Shown: positions 27,505-37,231 of the stretch, in pieces
How positions within the stretch are numbered: the stretch's first letter is position 1
How the letters are laid out: each line of letters opens with the position of its first letter
NCBI GenBank assembly: GCA_947499545.1
Contig: CANMOZ010000008.1
Span: 62,001-126,000 of the forward strand
Origin: an uncultured Saccharospirillaceae bacterium
Lineage (GTDB): Bacteria; Pseudomonadota; Gammaproteobacteria; Pseudomonadales; Oceanobacteraceae
DNA: 64,000 nucleotides
Direction: 5' to 3'
Notes under the pieces: model-generated
The model's database searches: none
What the model was told of the DNA's origin: nothing
The model's input: the letters and a program-made list of their open reading frames with translations, nothing else
Made by a program: the position numbers and the translations under genes

Positions 27505-29289
27505 ATGGCAACAGAACATGATCGTCCGGTTGGTATTACAGAACTGGTATTACGCGATGCCCATCAATCTTTGTTGGCAACTCGCATGCGTTTGGATGAT
27601 TTGTTGCCCATAGCAGAGAAGTTAGACCAGGTGGGGTTTTGGTCATTAGAGTCATGGGGCGGTGCCACCTTTGATGCTTGTATCCGGTTTTTAGGTGAAG
27701 ATCCTTGGGAAAGAATCAGGGCATTTAAAAAAGCCATGCCCAAAACAAAGCAGCAAATGCTATTACGTGGGCAGAATTTGCTGGGGTATCGCCATTATGC
27801 CGATGATGTTGTAGATGCCTTTGTTGAACGGGCCGCTTTTAATGGCGTGGATGTTTTTCGTGTGTTTGATGCGATGAACGACCCTCGAAACCTCAAGCAA
27901 GCATTAAATGCGGTGAAACGCGTTGGTAAACATGCCCAAGGTACTCTCTCTTATACGACGAGCCCGGTTCATACTGTCGAAAACTGGGTGCAACTTGCCA
28001 AGCAAATTGAAGATTTAGGCGCTGACTCTATTGCCATTAAAGACATGGCAGGCACTCTGACACCTTACGACGCTTTTGATCTGGTCAGTCGATTAAAGGA
28101 TCAAACCGAGTTAGAAGTACAGCTTCATGCTCATGCGACGTCGGGTCTGGCACCCATGACCTTTCTGAAAGCCATTGAGGCCGGTGTCGATCGTGTGGAT
28201 ACCGCTATTTCATCTATGTCGATGACCTATAGTCATTCACCCACAGAGGCGATTGTGGCGGCATTGGAAGGGCAACCTCGAGCAACAGGGTTGGATTTAA
28301 ATTTATTAGAAGAAATTGCAGCTTACTTTCGCCAGCTTCGTAAAAAATACGCCAAATTCGAGGGGTCACTTAAAGGGGTCGATGCACGCATTCTTATTGC
28401 CCAGGTACCCGGCGGGATGTTGACGAATATGGAAAGTCAACTCCGTGAACAAGGGGCTGCTGATAAAATGGATGCGGTTTTTGAAGAAATACCCAAAGTT
28501 CGCCAAGATTTGGGCTACATACCTTTGGTCACGCCAACCTCGCAAATTGTAGGGACTCAAGCGGTTTTAAACGTATTGAGTGGTGAGCGCTACAAAACCA
28601 TTTCGAAAGAAACCCAAGCCATCCTTAAAGGCGAGTATGGCGCAGCACCAGCTGAGTTTAATGCTGATTTACGACAAAGGGTGTTAGAAGGTAAAGAGCC
28701 GGTTACTTGTCGTCCTGCAGATTTGTTGGAACCTGAAGTCGAGAAATTATCCCAAGAATTGAAAAGTTTAGCGCAAAAAGATTCCTTTGAGTTGGCTAAA
28801 GACACCCTTGATGACGTGCTAACTTACGCGCTTTTTCCTCAGGTGGGTTTGAAATTTTTGAAAAACAGAGGGGATGCTGCTGCGTTTGAACCTGCGCCTA
28901 AGGGCGAAGCAGAAGATGTCTTTACCATTACGGTTGATGGCCATGAGTATGTGGTGAAGGTGGATGAAGGCGGGGAAGTAGAGCAGCTAGCGCCTATCAA
29001 TGGAGCCCCCTTGTCTCTGAATGCAGGTGCGTCGACAAACGTTACCGCTGCAAGCAATATGGCTGGGACGACTGGCGGTGAGCCATTGCCATCACCGCTA
29101 GCGGGCAACATTTGGAAAGTGATTGTAAAGCCAGGTCAAGCGGTCTCTCAAGGAGACGTATTGCTGGTTTTGGAAGCCATGAAAATGGAAACTGAAATCA
29201 GAGCGCCGAAAGCAGGCACCGTTGGGCAAGTGAATATTAAAGAAGGCGATAAAGTGAGCGTGGGCGATGCCCTTTTGTTTATTGGTTAA
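27505..29289 (+). CDS. oadA: Oxaloacetate decarboxylase alpha subunit (biotin protein)
   Basis: A 594-residue soluble subunit. Residues 1-300 are the carboxyltransferase barrel ([16 protein letters not shown] with metal-binding Asp; LHAHATSG metal His pair; [10 protein letters not shown] with the catalytic Lys). A conserved PYC_OADA region follows, then an Ala/Gly-rich linker and a biotinyl domain with the biotin-attachment Lys near 560 in [11 protein letters not shown]. It moves the carboxyl group of oxaloacetate to biotin; the beta subunit then decarboxylates it with Na+ export. It starts 132 bases after oadG with AAGG upstream. Confidence 0.97.
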   Translation: MATEHDRPVGITELVLRDAHQSLLATRMRLDDLLPIAEKLDQVGFWSLESWGGATFDACIRFLGEDPWERIRAFKKAMPKTKQQMLLRGQNLLGYRHYADDVVDAFVERAAFNGVDVFRVFDAMNDPRNLKQALNAVKRVGKHAQGTLSYTTSPVHTVENWVQLAKQIEDLGADSIAIKDMAGTLTPYDAFDLVSRLKDQTELEVQLHAHATSGLAPMTFLKAIEAGVDRVDTAISSMSMTYSHSPTEAIVAALEGQPRATGLDLNLLEEIAAYFRQLRKKYAKFEGSLKGVDARILIAQVPGGMLTNMESQLREQGAADKMDAVFEEIPKVRQDLGYIPLVTPTSQIVGTQAVLNVLSGERYKTISKETQAILKGEYGAAPAEFNADLRQRVLEGKEPVTCRPADLLEPEVEKLSQELKSLAQKDSFELAKDTLDDVLTYALFPQVGLKFLKNRGDAAAFEPAPKGEAEDVFTITVDGHEYVVKVDEGGEVEQLAPINGAPLSLNAGASTNVTAASNMAGTTGGEPLPSPLAGNIWKVIVKPGQAVSQGDVLLVLEAMKMETEIRAPKAGTVGQVNIKEGDKVSVGDALLFIG

Positions 29290-29345
29290 TATCGGTTTGC
29301 TTAGACGTTTGGATACAGTGCTCGTTGATCGCTTGAGGTGTTGCA

Positions 29346-30515
29346 ATGGATAAATTAATGCAGTTAATGCTTGAATCAGGTCTTGCCCAAATGGAGTGGG
29401 GGCAAGCCGTGATGATGTCGGTAGGCTTAGTACTTATTTATTTGGCCATTCGTAAGGGCTTTGAGCCATTGCTTTTATTGCCAATTGGCATCGGAACAAT
29501 CTTTGTCAATATTCCTGGGGCCAATTTCTATTCGGCTCCTATGTACGATGAAGTTGGACATTTATTAGAGCCAGGTGGATTGCTTTGGTACATCTATCAT
29601 GCGGGTATTGAAACGGGTATTTTCCCACTGCTCATTTTTATGGGCGTAGGTGCTATGACGGATTTTGGCCCTCTTTTAGCGAACCCAAGAACCCTTTTCC
29701 TGGGAGCAGCCGCACAGTTTGGTATTTTTGCAACGGTGATGGGGGCTGTTGGGTTATCGGCTGCTGGGTTAATGGACTTTTCAATATCAGAAGCTGCTGC
29801 CATTGGTATTATTGGGGGAGCGGATGGCCCGACGGCTATCTTTGTTGCATCGATGCTTTCACCTCACTTATTAGGTGCTATTGCTGTTGCAGCTTACTCG
29901 TACATGGCATTAGTGCCACTGATACAACCCCCCATTATGAGAGCCCTGACCACAGAAGCCGAACGTAAAATCGAAATGAAGCAATTACGACACGTTACTC
30001 GGCTAGAAAAAATTCTATTTCCGATGGCTTTATTGATATTGATTTCCTTGTTTTTGCCTTCGGCTGCTCCTTTACTCGGTATGTTTTGTTTTGGAAATTT
30101 AATGAAAGAATGTGGTGTAGTTGATCGACTCAGTGATACTGCGCAAAATGCACTTATTAATATTGTGACGATTTTTCTTGGCATAGGTGTAGGCTCCAAA
30201 ATGAGTTCTGACCAATTTTTAAATATTGAAACGTTAGGTATTTTGGCGCTGGGATTAATTGCCTTTTGCATTGGAACGATGGCGGGTGTTTTAATGGCGA
30301 AATTGATGAATATAGTGTCTAGTAACAAAATCAATCCGCTGATTGGTGCGGCAGGGGTGTCGGCAGTTCCAATGGCTGCACGAGTTGCAAACAAAGTTGG
30401 ATTGGAAGCCAATCCACACAACTTTTTATTAATGCATGCGATGGGGCCCAACGTCGCTGGCGTCATTGGATCAGCCGTTGCAGCAGGCGTTATGATTGCT
30501 TATGTCGGTGCATAG
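29346..30515 (+). CDS. oadB: Oxaloacetate decarboxylase beta subunit (Na+ pump)
   Basis: A 389-residue integral membrane protein with about nine helices. It decarboxylates carboxybiotin and exports Na+. The key [13 protein letters not shown] motif (about residue 156) holds the essential Asp, and [17 protein letters not shown] and [20 protein letters not shown] complete the pattern. TTGAGG precedes the ATG. With nqr in the same window it points to a Na+-based energy economy. Confidence 0.97.
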   Translation: MDKLMQLMLESGLAQMEWGQAVMMSVGLVLIYLAIRKGFEPLLLLPIGIGTIFVNIPGANFYSAPMYDEVGHLLEPGGLLWYIYHAGIETGIFPLLIFMGVGAMTDFGPLLANPRTLFLGAAAQFGIFATVMGAVGLSAAGLMDFSISEAAAIGIIGGADGPTAIFVASMLSPHLLGAIAVAAYSYMALVPLIQPPIMRALTTEAERKIEMKQLRHVTRLEKILFPMALLILISLFLPSAAPLLGMFCFGNLMKECGVVDRLSDTAQNALINIVTIFLGIGVGSKMSSDQFLNIETLGILALGLIAFCIGTMAGVLMAKLMNIVSSNKINPLIGAAGVSAVPMAARVANKVGLEANPHNFLLMHAMGPNVAGVIGSAVAAGVMIAYVGA

Positions 30516-30626
30516 CTAGTTGTTTTAGCATGAATCGATTAGATCGGCACAATTTAACCATGGCCATTTAAGGAAACTTCACTGTTTCGTCTACACTCCA
30601 TAGAAAAGGATGTCTTGGAGTAGGTC

Positions 30627-31892
30627 ATGGAGTGGACATCAATTTTTTCTGAATGGACCCTTGCTTTAATCGGGGGTATTGCCATTTTGACTCTGGTGCT
30701 GCATACGGTCGCATTTGGACCGAAGGCAATTGAGCAAGGCCCTTCTTTCCTCACTTCGGTTGGTATCTTTGGTACATTTCTGGGCATCGCTTTGGGGTTA
30801 TTACACTTTGATACCAGCGATTTTAATCAAAGTGTTCCTGCATTATTGGAAGGCCTTAAAACGGCATTTTGGTCCTCTATAGCGGGTTTGCTGGGGGCTT
30901 TAACCCTTAAAACACGACAGATATTTCAAAAAGAAGACGCTGAAGATAGCCTCATCGGTACTTTGGTCCAATCCAATCAATCTTTAATTAAAATTAGACA
31001 ATCATTGGATTTAGCGTCCGATGATGGATACGCCAATTTGCTAAGAAAGCAACACAAAACCAATCAAAATACTTTGAATGAAATTATTAAACGCTTAGAG
31101 CAATTTGAAAGCCGTTTAACCGAGATGAATACTACTGCTCTGACAGAAGCCATTCAGTCGGTTATTTCAGAATTTAATAACCGTATCACAGAACAATACG
31201 GCGACAACTTCAAACAATTGAATGAATCTGTGGGCTTGATGGTTAGCTGGCAATCCGATTACAAGGAACAAATTTCTCAACTAGTCAATGACCAGCAGCG
31301 TGTGGCGAGCTCTATGAGGGAGGCGACAAAAGCCTATACAACAATGGTGGAACATGCAAAATCATTCAGTGGTATTTCGGAGACATTAGGGAATTTGCTG
31401 CAAGTACTCAATGAAGAGCGTGGCGATTTAGATGAGCACCTTGTTCGTTTGGCTGAATTGGTTAATAGCGCAACGGAAGGGTTGCCAAAGTTAGAAGAAA
31501 GAATCTTCTATTTGACCGATGGACTCGCTGAAGCGATCCAGACACACCAAACCACCATGAAAAAAATACTAGAAGAAACGTCAAATTGTTTTGTGAATAC
31601 ATTAAATGAGGTTTCAAATAATCTTAAACATAATGTTGAATCAAACCAGCAATCTGTCAGTGATCAAATCACGGCATTGCTCAATCGCCATGAAAAACAG
31701 CTAATGCATCTTGATGATGCACTAGAGAAGGAGTTGAACAAATCACTGAAATCTTTGGGTATGCAGCTCACTGCATTGTCAGAAAAATTTGTCAGTGATT
31801 ATAGTCCGTTGACTGAAAAATTACGCGAATTAGTTCGTAATGTGGAAGTTGTACATTATGACAAACCCAAGTTGGTTGCTGAAAGAGAGTAA
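30627..31892 (+). CDS. zorA: ZorA-like MotA/ExbB-type proton channel with coiled-coil tail
   Basis: A 421-residue protein. The N-terminal third has three membrane helices and the hallmark SVGIFGTFLGIALGLLHF (about 42-60) and GLKTAFWSSIAGLLGAL; residues 130-400 are long amphipathic helices likely to form a cytoplasmic coiled-coil tail. This layout is that of ZorA, the stator-like subunit of Zorya anti-phage systems, where a ZorA5-ZorB2 motor signals to an effector. The tail here is much shorter than in the characterised E. coli ZorA. TTGGAGT lies before the ATG. The gene overlaps zorB. No ZorC, ZorD or ZorE gene is nearby, so a defence role is an inference. Confidence 0.8.
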   Translation: MEWTSIFSEWTLALIGGIAILTLVLHTVAFGPKAIEQGPSFLTSVGIFGTFLGIALGLLHFDTSDFNQSVPALLEGLKTAFWSSIAGLLGALTLKTRQIFQKEDAEDSLIGTLVQSNQSLIKIRQSLDLASDDGYANLLRKQHKTNQNTLNEIIKRLEQFESRLTEMNTTALTEAIQSVISEFNNRITEQYGDNFKQLNESVGLMVSWQSDYKEQISQLVNDQQRVASSMREATKAYTTMVEHAKSFSGISETLGNLLQVLNEERGDLDEHLVRLAELVNSATEGLPKLEERIFYLTDGLAEAIQTHQTTMKKILEETSNCFVNTLNEVSNNLKHNVESNQQSVSDQITALLNRHEKQLMHLDDALEKELNKSLKSLGMQLTALSEKFVSDYSPLTEKLRELVRNVEVVHYDKPKLVAERE

Positions 31893-32571
31893 TAAAGAAG
31901 GGCAATGGATCGCCGTTTCAGATTTGATGGCGGGGTTGATGATGGTCTTTCTTCTCATTGCTGTATTATTTATGGTGCATGTTGAGCGTCAGCGAGAGAA
32001 AGTGGCTGAAGTCGTCGTTCTCTATGATCGGCTGAAGCGGCAACTTTATGAAGATTTAAAAGAAGAGTTTGGGTCTGATTTAGGTCGTTGGGGAGCAGAA
32101 ATTTCTCCTGATCTGAGTATGCGATTTGCGCGTTTAGACGCACTTTTTGATGAAGGTGAGTCTGAGTTGAAACCTGAATTCAAGAAAATTCTAGCCGACT
32201 TCTTCCCGCGCTACATCAAAATTTTGACACAGCCTCTGTATCGCGACGACATTTTGGAAGTACGAATAGAAGGTCATACTTCGAGTCAATGGCTTGGCGT
32301 TAATTCATTTGAAATGGCCTATGTAAAAAACATGGCGCTTTCACAAGCCAGAACCCGCTCGACGTTGGCCTATTTATTAGAGCTCGAATCCATCAAAAAC
32401 GTTGAAAACTGGATTATTCAACACATGACCGCAAATGGTCTTTCTTCGGCCAAAGCTATTTATCTGCCTGATGGTACCGAAGATGAAGAGCGTTCCCGGA
32501 GAGTTGACTTTAGAGTGATGACGAATGCCGAGCGTCGCATTGCTTCATTATTGGAAGAATTGGCGCCTTAA
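31858..32571 (+). CDS. zorB: ZorB-like MotB/OmpA-type motor subunit
   Basis: A 237-residue partner of the ZorA-like protein. One membrane helix follows WIAVSDLMAGLMMVF; Asp22 sits where ZorB and MotB carry the proton-accepting Asp. Residues 95-230 are an OmpA/MotB peptidoglycan-binding domain (FARLDALFDEGESELK, VRIEGHTSS, SQARTRSTLAYL, SRRVDFRV). The ATG at 31858 has GGAAG upstream and overlaps zorA by 35 bases; an in-frame start at 31840 is less likely. Together the pair should form a peptidoglycan-anchored, ion-driven motor. Confidence 0.82.
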   Translation: MTNPSWLLKESNKEGQWIAVSDLMAGLMMVFLLIAVLFMVHVERQREKVAEVVVLYDRLKRQLYEDLKEEFGSDLGRWGAEISPDLSMRFARLDALFDEGESELKPEFKKILADFFPRYIKILTQPLYRDDILEVRIEGHTSSQWLGVNSFEMAYVKNMALSQARTRSTLAYLLELESIKNVENWIIQHMTANGLSSAKAIYLPDGTEDEERSRRVDFRVMTNAERRIASLLEELAP

Positions 32572-32608
32572 GTTGAGAGTGAAGTGTATTGTTAGGGTGA
32601 ATTAGCAG

Positions 32609-33076
32609 ATGCAATTGTATCCGTTCGAAAAAGATCCTCATTTGACCAGACTTCGTAACATGATGGGTGCGGACAAAGATGGTGGTTTTGTGCTTTTTGA
32701 CCCTGAGAGACACACTACCCTCGAGCAAAGAGATAAAATGAAAGACCAAGGGCTTAAAGTCATATCTAGGCAGTTGATTGAGCTCAAAAATCGTACTTTA
32801 GGATTTCTTGATTGTCGTGTATTAGCAAAGGATATGGATGGGGTGCTGCATTTAACAAAATGTTTACTGCTGAGGGAAAACCCTGAACAAGAAGTGAATC
32901 TCTTTATCTCGCTTGGTTGTGTTAATGCCTGTGAATTGACACTTTGTTCTCAGTGTCATGAGCGTTGGCAGCAGTCTCAAGCGGTTAGACGACGTCAGCG
33001 GGCGGTGATGGAAGAGAGCATACAGTCTTTTATGCTTAGCGGTTTGCAGACGATTGCTTTAGGAAAATATAAATGA
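32609..33076 (+). CDS. Unknown Cys-rich protein following the ZorAB-like pair
   Basis: A 155-residue soluble protein of no family I recognise. It starts 37 bases after zorB on the same strand, so it probably belongs to the same transcript. No signal peptide or membrane segment is visible. Four Cys are clustered at 104, 108, 113 and 116 (CVNACELTLCSQCHERW), a spacing that could bind zinc, with His117 beside them; two more Cys lie at 69 and 85. The C-terminus is basic (AVRRRQRAV) and ends in a helix. It occupies the place of an effector in Zorya loci but resembles neither ZorC, ZorD nor ZorE. Confidence 0.75.
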   Translation: MQLYPFEKDPHLTRLRNMMGADKDGGFVLFDPERHTTLEQRDKMKDQGLKVISRQLIELKNRTLGFLDCRVLAKDMDGVLHLTKCLLLRENPEQEVNLFISLGCVNACELTLCSQCHERWQQSQAVRRRQRAVMEESIQSFMLSGLQTIALGKYK

Positions 33077-33161
33077 TTGAAATTAGACCAAGGTATTAAA
33101 GTTTGCACCATTATTGTGCACTCTGGGTATTTTGTGCACCATTCTTGATTCTTGTGAGCCG

Positions 33162-33197
33162 AACGATAGGCCTCGTCAGAAGACAAGGTCTATCGTT
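33162..33197. terminator. Hairpin between the ZorAB-like cassette and araC-type gene
   Basis: AACGATAGGCCT (33162-33173) pairs with AGGTCTATCGTT (33186-33197), 11 of 12 standard pairs plus one weak position, loop 12 bases. It separates convergent genes and probably ends both transcripts, although T-runs are poor. Confidence 0.55.
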
Positions 33198-33222
33198 AAA
33201 CCGAATGTATTTTGCCTAGCTC

Positions 33223-34341
33223 CTAGGCAAGCTCGTTGCTAGTAGAGGTTTCCTGGGGTTGAGGCGTCTCTCCCATCGGAGAGGCAACATTGTGACTGCT
33301 TTCTGAACGGATTTTATTTCGATATTGCGCAGGGCTCATGCCTAAATGCTTAATAAATATACGATCAAGCGTCCTGCGTCCTGAGAAACCAATTTTCATA
33401 GCGATTTGCTCAATGCTGAGTTTATTTTCAGCAAGCAGCTGCTTGGCGGTTTCAATTCGAGATTGAGTTAAAATGGTTTTAAGAGATGTTCCCTCCTGTT
33501 GCAGGTGGCGGTTTAGGGTTCTTGAGCTGATATGAAACAGCTCAGCCACTTCTTGCTGTGTGGCACTAAACGCTATACGTTTTTGGTCCAGAGCCTGCTT
33601 AATGCGCTCTGTGAGAGACCCCCGGTTTTGAATGCGATCTGCGAGTGTTTTCACTTCTTTTTTTATCATGTCCATAATATGTGGGTTTGTCTGATGGAGT
33701 TGTTTGTCTAGCCAAAAGGCTGGGAAATATACTGCAGCCTCTTGACACCCGAATCGCACAGGAGCACCTAGCCAATATTGGTAGATATCCTCCTGTGCAG
33801 GCCGTGGTCGGCACAGGTCGACTCTGCTAATTGCAAAGTCACGACCACACAACAACCTGGACCACTGTGAAAAGGCAGAGGCAATGAGTTCATGGCGAAT
33901 CCATTGTTCTGCTGCAACACCTTGTTGGTACCCTTCGAACGTTACTCGCACCAATCCTTGGTGGTCGCGTTCAACACTGGGCGGTGGTTCATCACTGATC
34001 AGTACAAAAAACTCCCTTACCAAGCTTAAAGCTTCGCGAAGCGAACTGCTGCACATAAAAAGTGGTTGAAGCAAAGTGTAGGAGCGCCCTTCTAATCGAG
34101 CGCCTGCACTGATGCCCAGCTCTGGTTGTTTGAGCCGGCGAGCCAGCTCATTAAAAAGATGGTCAACTTGATGGACTGGGATGCGTTGATTGGGATCACG
34201 AAGTAATTGAGTGTCAATGCGTGCGGACTCGATGCTTTGCATTGGGTCAACACCCTGCATGCGCGCATGATTCAGTACCGCGTACACGATTGATACTGAA
34301 AGGGTTCCTTTACTCGTGACGATCATAATCCGTACTGTCAT
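33223..34341 (-). CDS. AraC-family transcriptional regulator
   Basis: A 372-residue regulator. Residues 20-215 resemble the Arabinose_bd-type ligand domain (MCSSSLREALSLVREFFVLIS, the FxWLDKQL region). Residues 265-350 are the two-helix-turn-helix AraC DNA-binding domain: VAELFHISSRTLNRHLQQEG and IAMKIGFSGRRTLDRIFIKHLGMSPAQYR. The ligand is unknown. It is transcribed alone, towards the ZorAB-like cassette, and faces a 550-base AT-rich region at its 5' end. Regulators of this build usually control neighbouring catabolic genes, but none is adjacent here. Confidence 0.92.
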   Translation of the reverse strand: MTVRIMIVTSKGTLSVSIVYAVLNHARMQGVDPMQSIESARIDTQLLRDPNQRIPVHQVDHLFNELARRLKQPELGISAGARLEGRSYTLLQPLFMCSSSLREALSLVREFFVLISDEPPPSVERDHQGLVRVTFEGYQQGVAAEQWIRHELIASAFSQWSRLLCGRDFAISRVDLCRPRPAQEDIYQYWLGAPVRFGCQEAAVYFPAFWLDKQLHQTNPHIMDMIKKEVKTLADRIQNRGSLTERIKQALDQKRIAFSATQQEVAELFHISSRTLNRHLQQEGTSLKTILTQSRIETAKQLLAENKLSIEQIAMKIGFSGRRTLDRIFIKHLGMSPAQYRNKIRSESSHNVASPMGETPQPQETSTSNELA

Positions 34342-34891
34342 CCATCCGTTGTCGTGATTTGATAAGCAGGTACCATGCCAAATTATGTCTAGCGCTTATG
34401 AGTCATACACTATAAGCAGTAAAATCACTCTTGAGGCTCACAATTTTTCGTTAAAAGAAATATTGTGGTACCACGTCATTGCTTATCCTTCCTTGTACGC
34501 ATTAGGTAATTGCTCATCATTTATCCAATTTTTATAATATTTAAAGGATAAACTGTGCTCAATTAATAGGTAGTAAAATACTACCTAAACCTAAGCAGAG
34601 GCTTTCTGTTACCCCCAGTAACGGAAACATAACCTGTAGAGCCATTCTTTTTTTATTTGAGGGCAATTGTCAACAGCTTTGCTGTGAATTTTGTTTTTTT
34701 GAAGATTTGGTTGAGCAGGTTTTATAACTTGAATTTGTATTTGCAATCAAATTGATCGTTTTATCAGCATTTTTTATGGATTGGTTGTATTGTGAATGAT
34801 GATGGTTTTTTAAAGGTTTTATAGGTAATTATCGGCGCTTTTCATTTTATTGCCGATGATAGTGAAAGGTATAGCTTGATTTTTTAGCGTG
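34342..34891. other. Long AT-rich intergenic region
   Basis: About 550 bases between the 5' end of the AraC gene and the 3' end of cls. It is strongly AT-rich and contains a perfect 8-bp palindrome (34567-34587) and a smaller inverted repeat GTTAC-ccccA-GTAAC near 34607. I see no convincing gene in either strand; a small RNA cannot be ruled out. Confidence 0.5.
34567..34587. repeat. Perfect inverted repeat in the AraC-cls gap
   Basis: TAGGTAGT (34567-34574) and ACTACCTA (34580-34587) are perfect reverse complements around AAAAT. It could be a regulator-binding site or a small hairpin; no gene starts just beside it. Confidence 0.6.
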
Positions 34892-36313
34892 TTATAAAAG
34901 GGGAGATAATAACCTTATTGTTCTGGCAAGGGCCCAATAGAGCGGTGACTTCTTCAACTGTATTGCTCTCAATTCTTCTGATTGCTCAAAATCATTATTC
35001 AGCATATCCGCTACATTGGATGAGAATTGAGCGCTATCAAGTATGGCGGAAATTTCAAAGTTAATGCGAAATGAACGATTATCAAAATTTGCTGTGCCAA
35101 TACAGCAGTATTGGTGGTCAACCAACATCACTTTTTGATGAAGCATGCCACGTTTGTACTGATAAAAACGAACACCAGAAGGCATTAAATCCTGAACAAA
35201 AGTCCAGCTGGCTAGTGTTACGAGAGTATTATCACTTTTAAATGGGATGAGTACTCTAACATCAACACCTCTAAGCGCTGCTAATTCTAAGGCCAATACA
35301 GTGCTTTGATCGGGTACAAAGTAGGGGCTAACGATCCACAATCGGTGTGTTGCTGTATGGATAAGATGTAAAAATTGTAGGGCGCAGGTATCCATTAAAT
35401 CGCTGGGTCCAGAAGCCAGCGGCAAGCAATCGATCCGATGAACAAAAGAATTGTCTATTGGTTTGCTGGAATGTGCTGGCTCCCAATTAAAATTTGGAAT
35501 TCTTTGAGTAATCCAATACCAATCCGTTAAAAAAGTGAGTTGTAAATGAAGTACACATGGCCCTTCTAGCATGATATGGGTGTCACGCCAATGAGGTAGG
35601 TGAGCAGCAATTCCTAGATATTCATCACTGACATTATGCCCACCCACAAACCCCCTGGAGCCATCAATGACAACAATTTTTCTATGGTTTCTAAAATTTA
35701 ATTGGTATTTGTTTTGTTGGTTACTGTTGAAAGGCATGCAGTGAATGCCATGATCCCTTAACGATTTGATATAAGTGTAGGAGAGTTTTTTTGAACCAAT
35801 TTCATCGTAAATGAAATAAATGTCAACACCCCTCGCTTTGGCTGATTGTAAATGTCTTGCAAGTCTTTTACCCAGCTCATCGTGATGAATAATATAAAAT
35901 TGAATTAATACATATTTTTCAGCTTCATCAATGGTTTTAAAGATTTCCTCAAATGTTATGAGACCATTGATCAGTAATTTTGCTCGGTTTTGACGTGTTG
36001 CAGGTTGGCAAGCGATTCGATTCAATGGTGCCCAAAAGTCCGACTCAACAGAGTAGGGAAGCAGTTTATTATATACTTTTCTAGAGAGATGATTGATTTC
36101 AAAATCACCGGCCCTACGAGCATTGACATAACCTTGAAAGCGCCTTTGACCAAAAATCATGTACATAGGGAAGGCTATGTAGGGTAATAATATGAGAAAG
36201 ATGACCCAAGCGACAGTGCCTTCAGCGGTTCTTCCTCGCAGCACTGCATGCCCTGCTGCGAGCATGCCTAGTAAATGAATAGCGAATATGAGAAAAGAAA
36301 GAATAAATTCCAT
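34892..36313 (-). CDS. cls: Cardiolipin synthase
   Basis: A 473-residue membrane phospholipase-D-family enzyme. Two N-terminal helices (PLDc_N, ending FPMYMIFGQRRFQGY) anchor it. Two HKD catalytic motifs follow: NHRKIVVIDGSRGFVGGHN (about 207) and LHQKVMLVDHQYCCIGTANFDNRS (about 390). It condenses phosphatidylglycerol to cardiolipin. Length is normal for ClsA-type enzymes. It begins eight bases after murI on the same strand, so the two are probably cotranscribed. Confidence 0.95.
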   Translation of the reverse strand: MEFILSFLIFAIHLLGMLAAGHAVLRGRTAEGTVAWVIFLILLPYIAFPMYMIFGQRRFQGYVNARRAGDFEINHLSRKVYNKLLPYSVESDFWAPLNRIACQPATRQNRAKLLINGLITFEEIFKTIDEAEKYVLIQFYIIHHDELGKRLARHLQSAKARGVDIYFIYDEIGSKKLSYTYIKSLRDHGIHCMPFNSNQQNKYQLNFRNHRKIVVIDGSRGFVGGHNVSDEYLGIAAHLPHWRDTHIMLEGPCVLHLQLTFLTDWYWITQRIPNFNWEPAHSSKPIDNSFVHRIDCLPLASGPSDLMDTCALQFLHLIHTATHRLWIVSPYFVPDQSTVLALELAALRGVDVRVLIPFKSDNTLVTLASWTFVQDLMPSGVRFYQYKRGMLHQKVMLVDHQYCCIGTANFDNRSFRINFEISAILDSAQFSSNVADMLNNDFEQSEELRAIQLKKSPLYWALARTIRLLSPLL

Positions 36314-36321
36314 TCTGTTAG

Positions 36322-37152
36322 CTAAGCGTTTGGATTAAAATTAAACAATTCTTTTCTATTATCTTGTATCTTAGAAAAGCCCAGTTGCTGCAATTTCTTG
36401 TTTAAGGTATCCGATATTTCCGCTGTGAACTCGGCGGAATCTATCTCAGTGTGGCTTGAAGGATAGGGAGCGCAGAACAAACTCTGGGCTTTCAATAGAT
36501 GTTGTACCCTATTAGCAATGGCCGTGCTGGAGTCGATCCAATGGATGTTAGGCCCTAAGCTTTGGAGCTCTTCATGCAGTAAAGGAAAGTGTGTGCAGCC
36601 TAGTACCACTGTATCAATGTCATTTTTCAGAAAAGGCTCTATCTCTCGCTTTAGAAGGTCCATATCAAGGTTGTCTCCTGACAGCTTTGCTTCTGCCATC
36701 TCAACCATATGACTGCTGCCAACACGGAGCATGTTACAGTCATCTGCAAAGCTGGCTTGAAGTTCGTCAATATACAGCCTTTCGACAGTAGCAGGCGTTG
36801 CTAATAGGCCGATTCGGCGAGAGCGACTGATTTCACCTGCCACTTTAATAGCAGGGACTACGCCAATGATGGGAATGGTGGTCGCTGATCTTAAGTCGGG
36901 TAATGCTAGTGTGCTGGCTGTATTGCAGGCAATGACAACAAGGTCGGGTTGGTAATGAAGTTCATAATGCCGAGTAATATGAATTACCCGGTTGAGTATA
37001 AAATCATCAGATTTTTCACCGTAGGGGAGGGCATCATTATCGCCCACGTATAGAACACCTATATGGGGTAGCAAGTGTTTGATCGACTTATAGATACTGA
37101 GTCCACCGACACCTGAATCAAGCAATAAGATTCTGGGAGCATGCTTTTTCAT
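36322..37152 (-). CDS. murI: Glutamate racemase
   Basis: A 276-residue enzyme that makes D-glutamate for peptidoglycan. Conserved features: LLDSGVGGLSI, YVGDNDALPYGEKS, VVIACNTASTLAL with catalytic Cys76, and VVLGCTHFPLL with Cys186, the two-base mechanism pair. Upstream of cls by eight bases. No strong ribosome-binding site is seen; the ATG is set by the family's usual N-terminus. Confidence 0.96.
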   Translation of the reverse strand: MKKHAPRILLLDSGVGGLSIYKSIKHLLPHIGVLYVGDNDALPYGEKSDDFILNRVIHITRHYELHYQPDLVVIACNTASTLALPDLRSATTIPIIGVVPAIKVAGEISRSRRIGLLATPATVERLYIDELQASFADDCNMLRVGSSHMVEMAEAKLSGDNLDMDLLKREIEPFLKNDIDTVVLGCTHFPLLHEELQSLGPNIHWIDSSTAIANRVQHLLKAQSLFCAPYPSSHTEIDSAEFTAEISDTLNKKLQQLGFSKIQDNRKELFNFNPNA

Positions 37153-37231
37153 AATCGTTTGGAAACATCCAGGCTTTGTAAATAGGCAAATGAGACAATG
37201 CGCAACTCAGTGAATTCCACTTGCATAGGGA

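Noticed and set aside
29894-30466. 190-codon leftward frame inside oadB
   Set aside because: Antisense to a membrane-protein gene; such genes often produce long complementary frames. No motifs.
30627-32571. Flagellar stator motA/motB
   Set aside because: The long coiled-coil tail, GIFGTFLGI signature, SDLMAGLM motif and lack of chemotaxis genes nearby fit ZorA/ZorB better than MotA/MotB.
33100-33160. Short direct repeats of GTGCACC/CACCATT
   Set aside because: Only two or three partial copies with no regular spacing; not distinguishable from chance.
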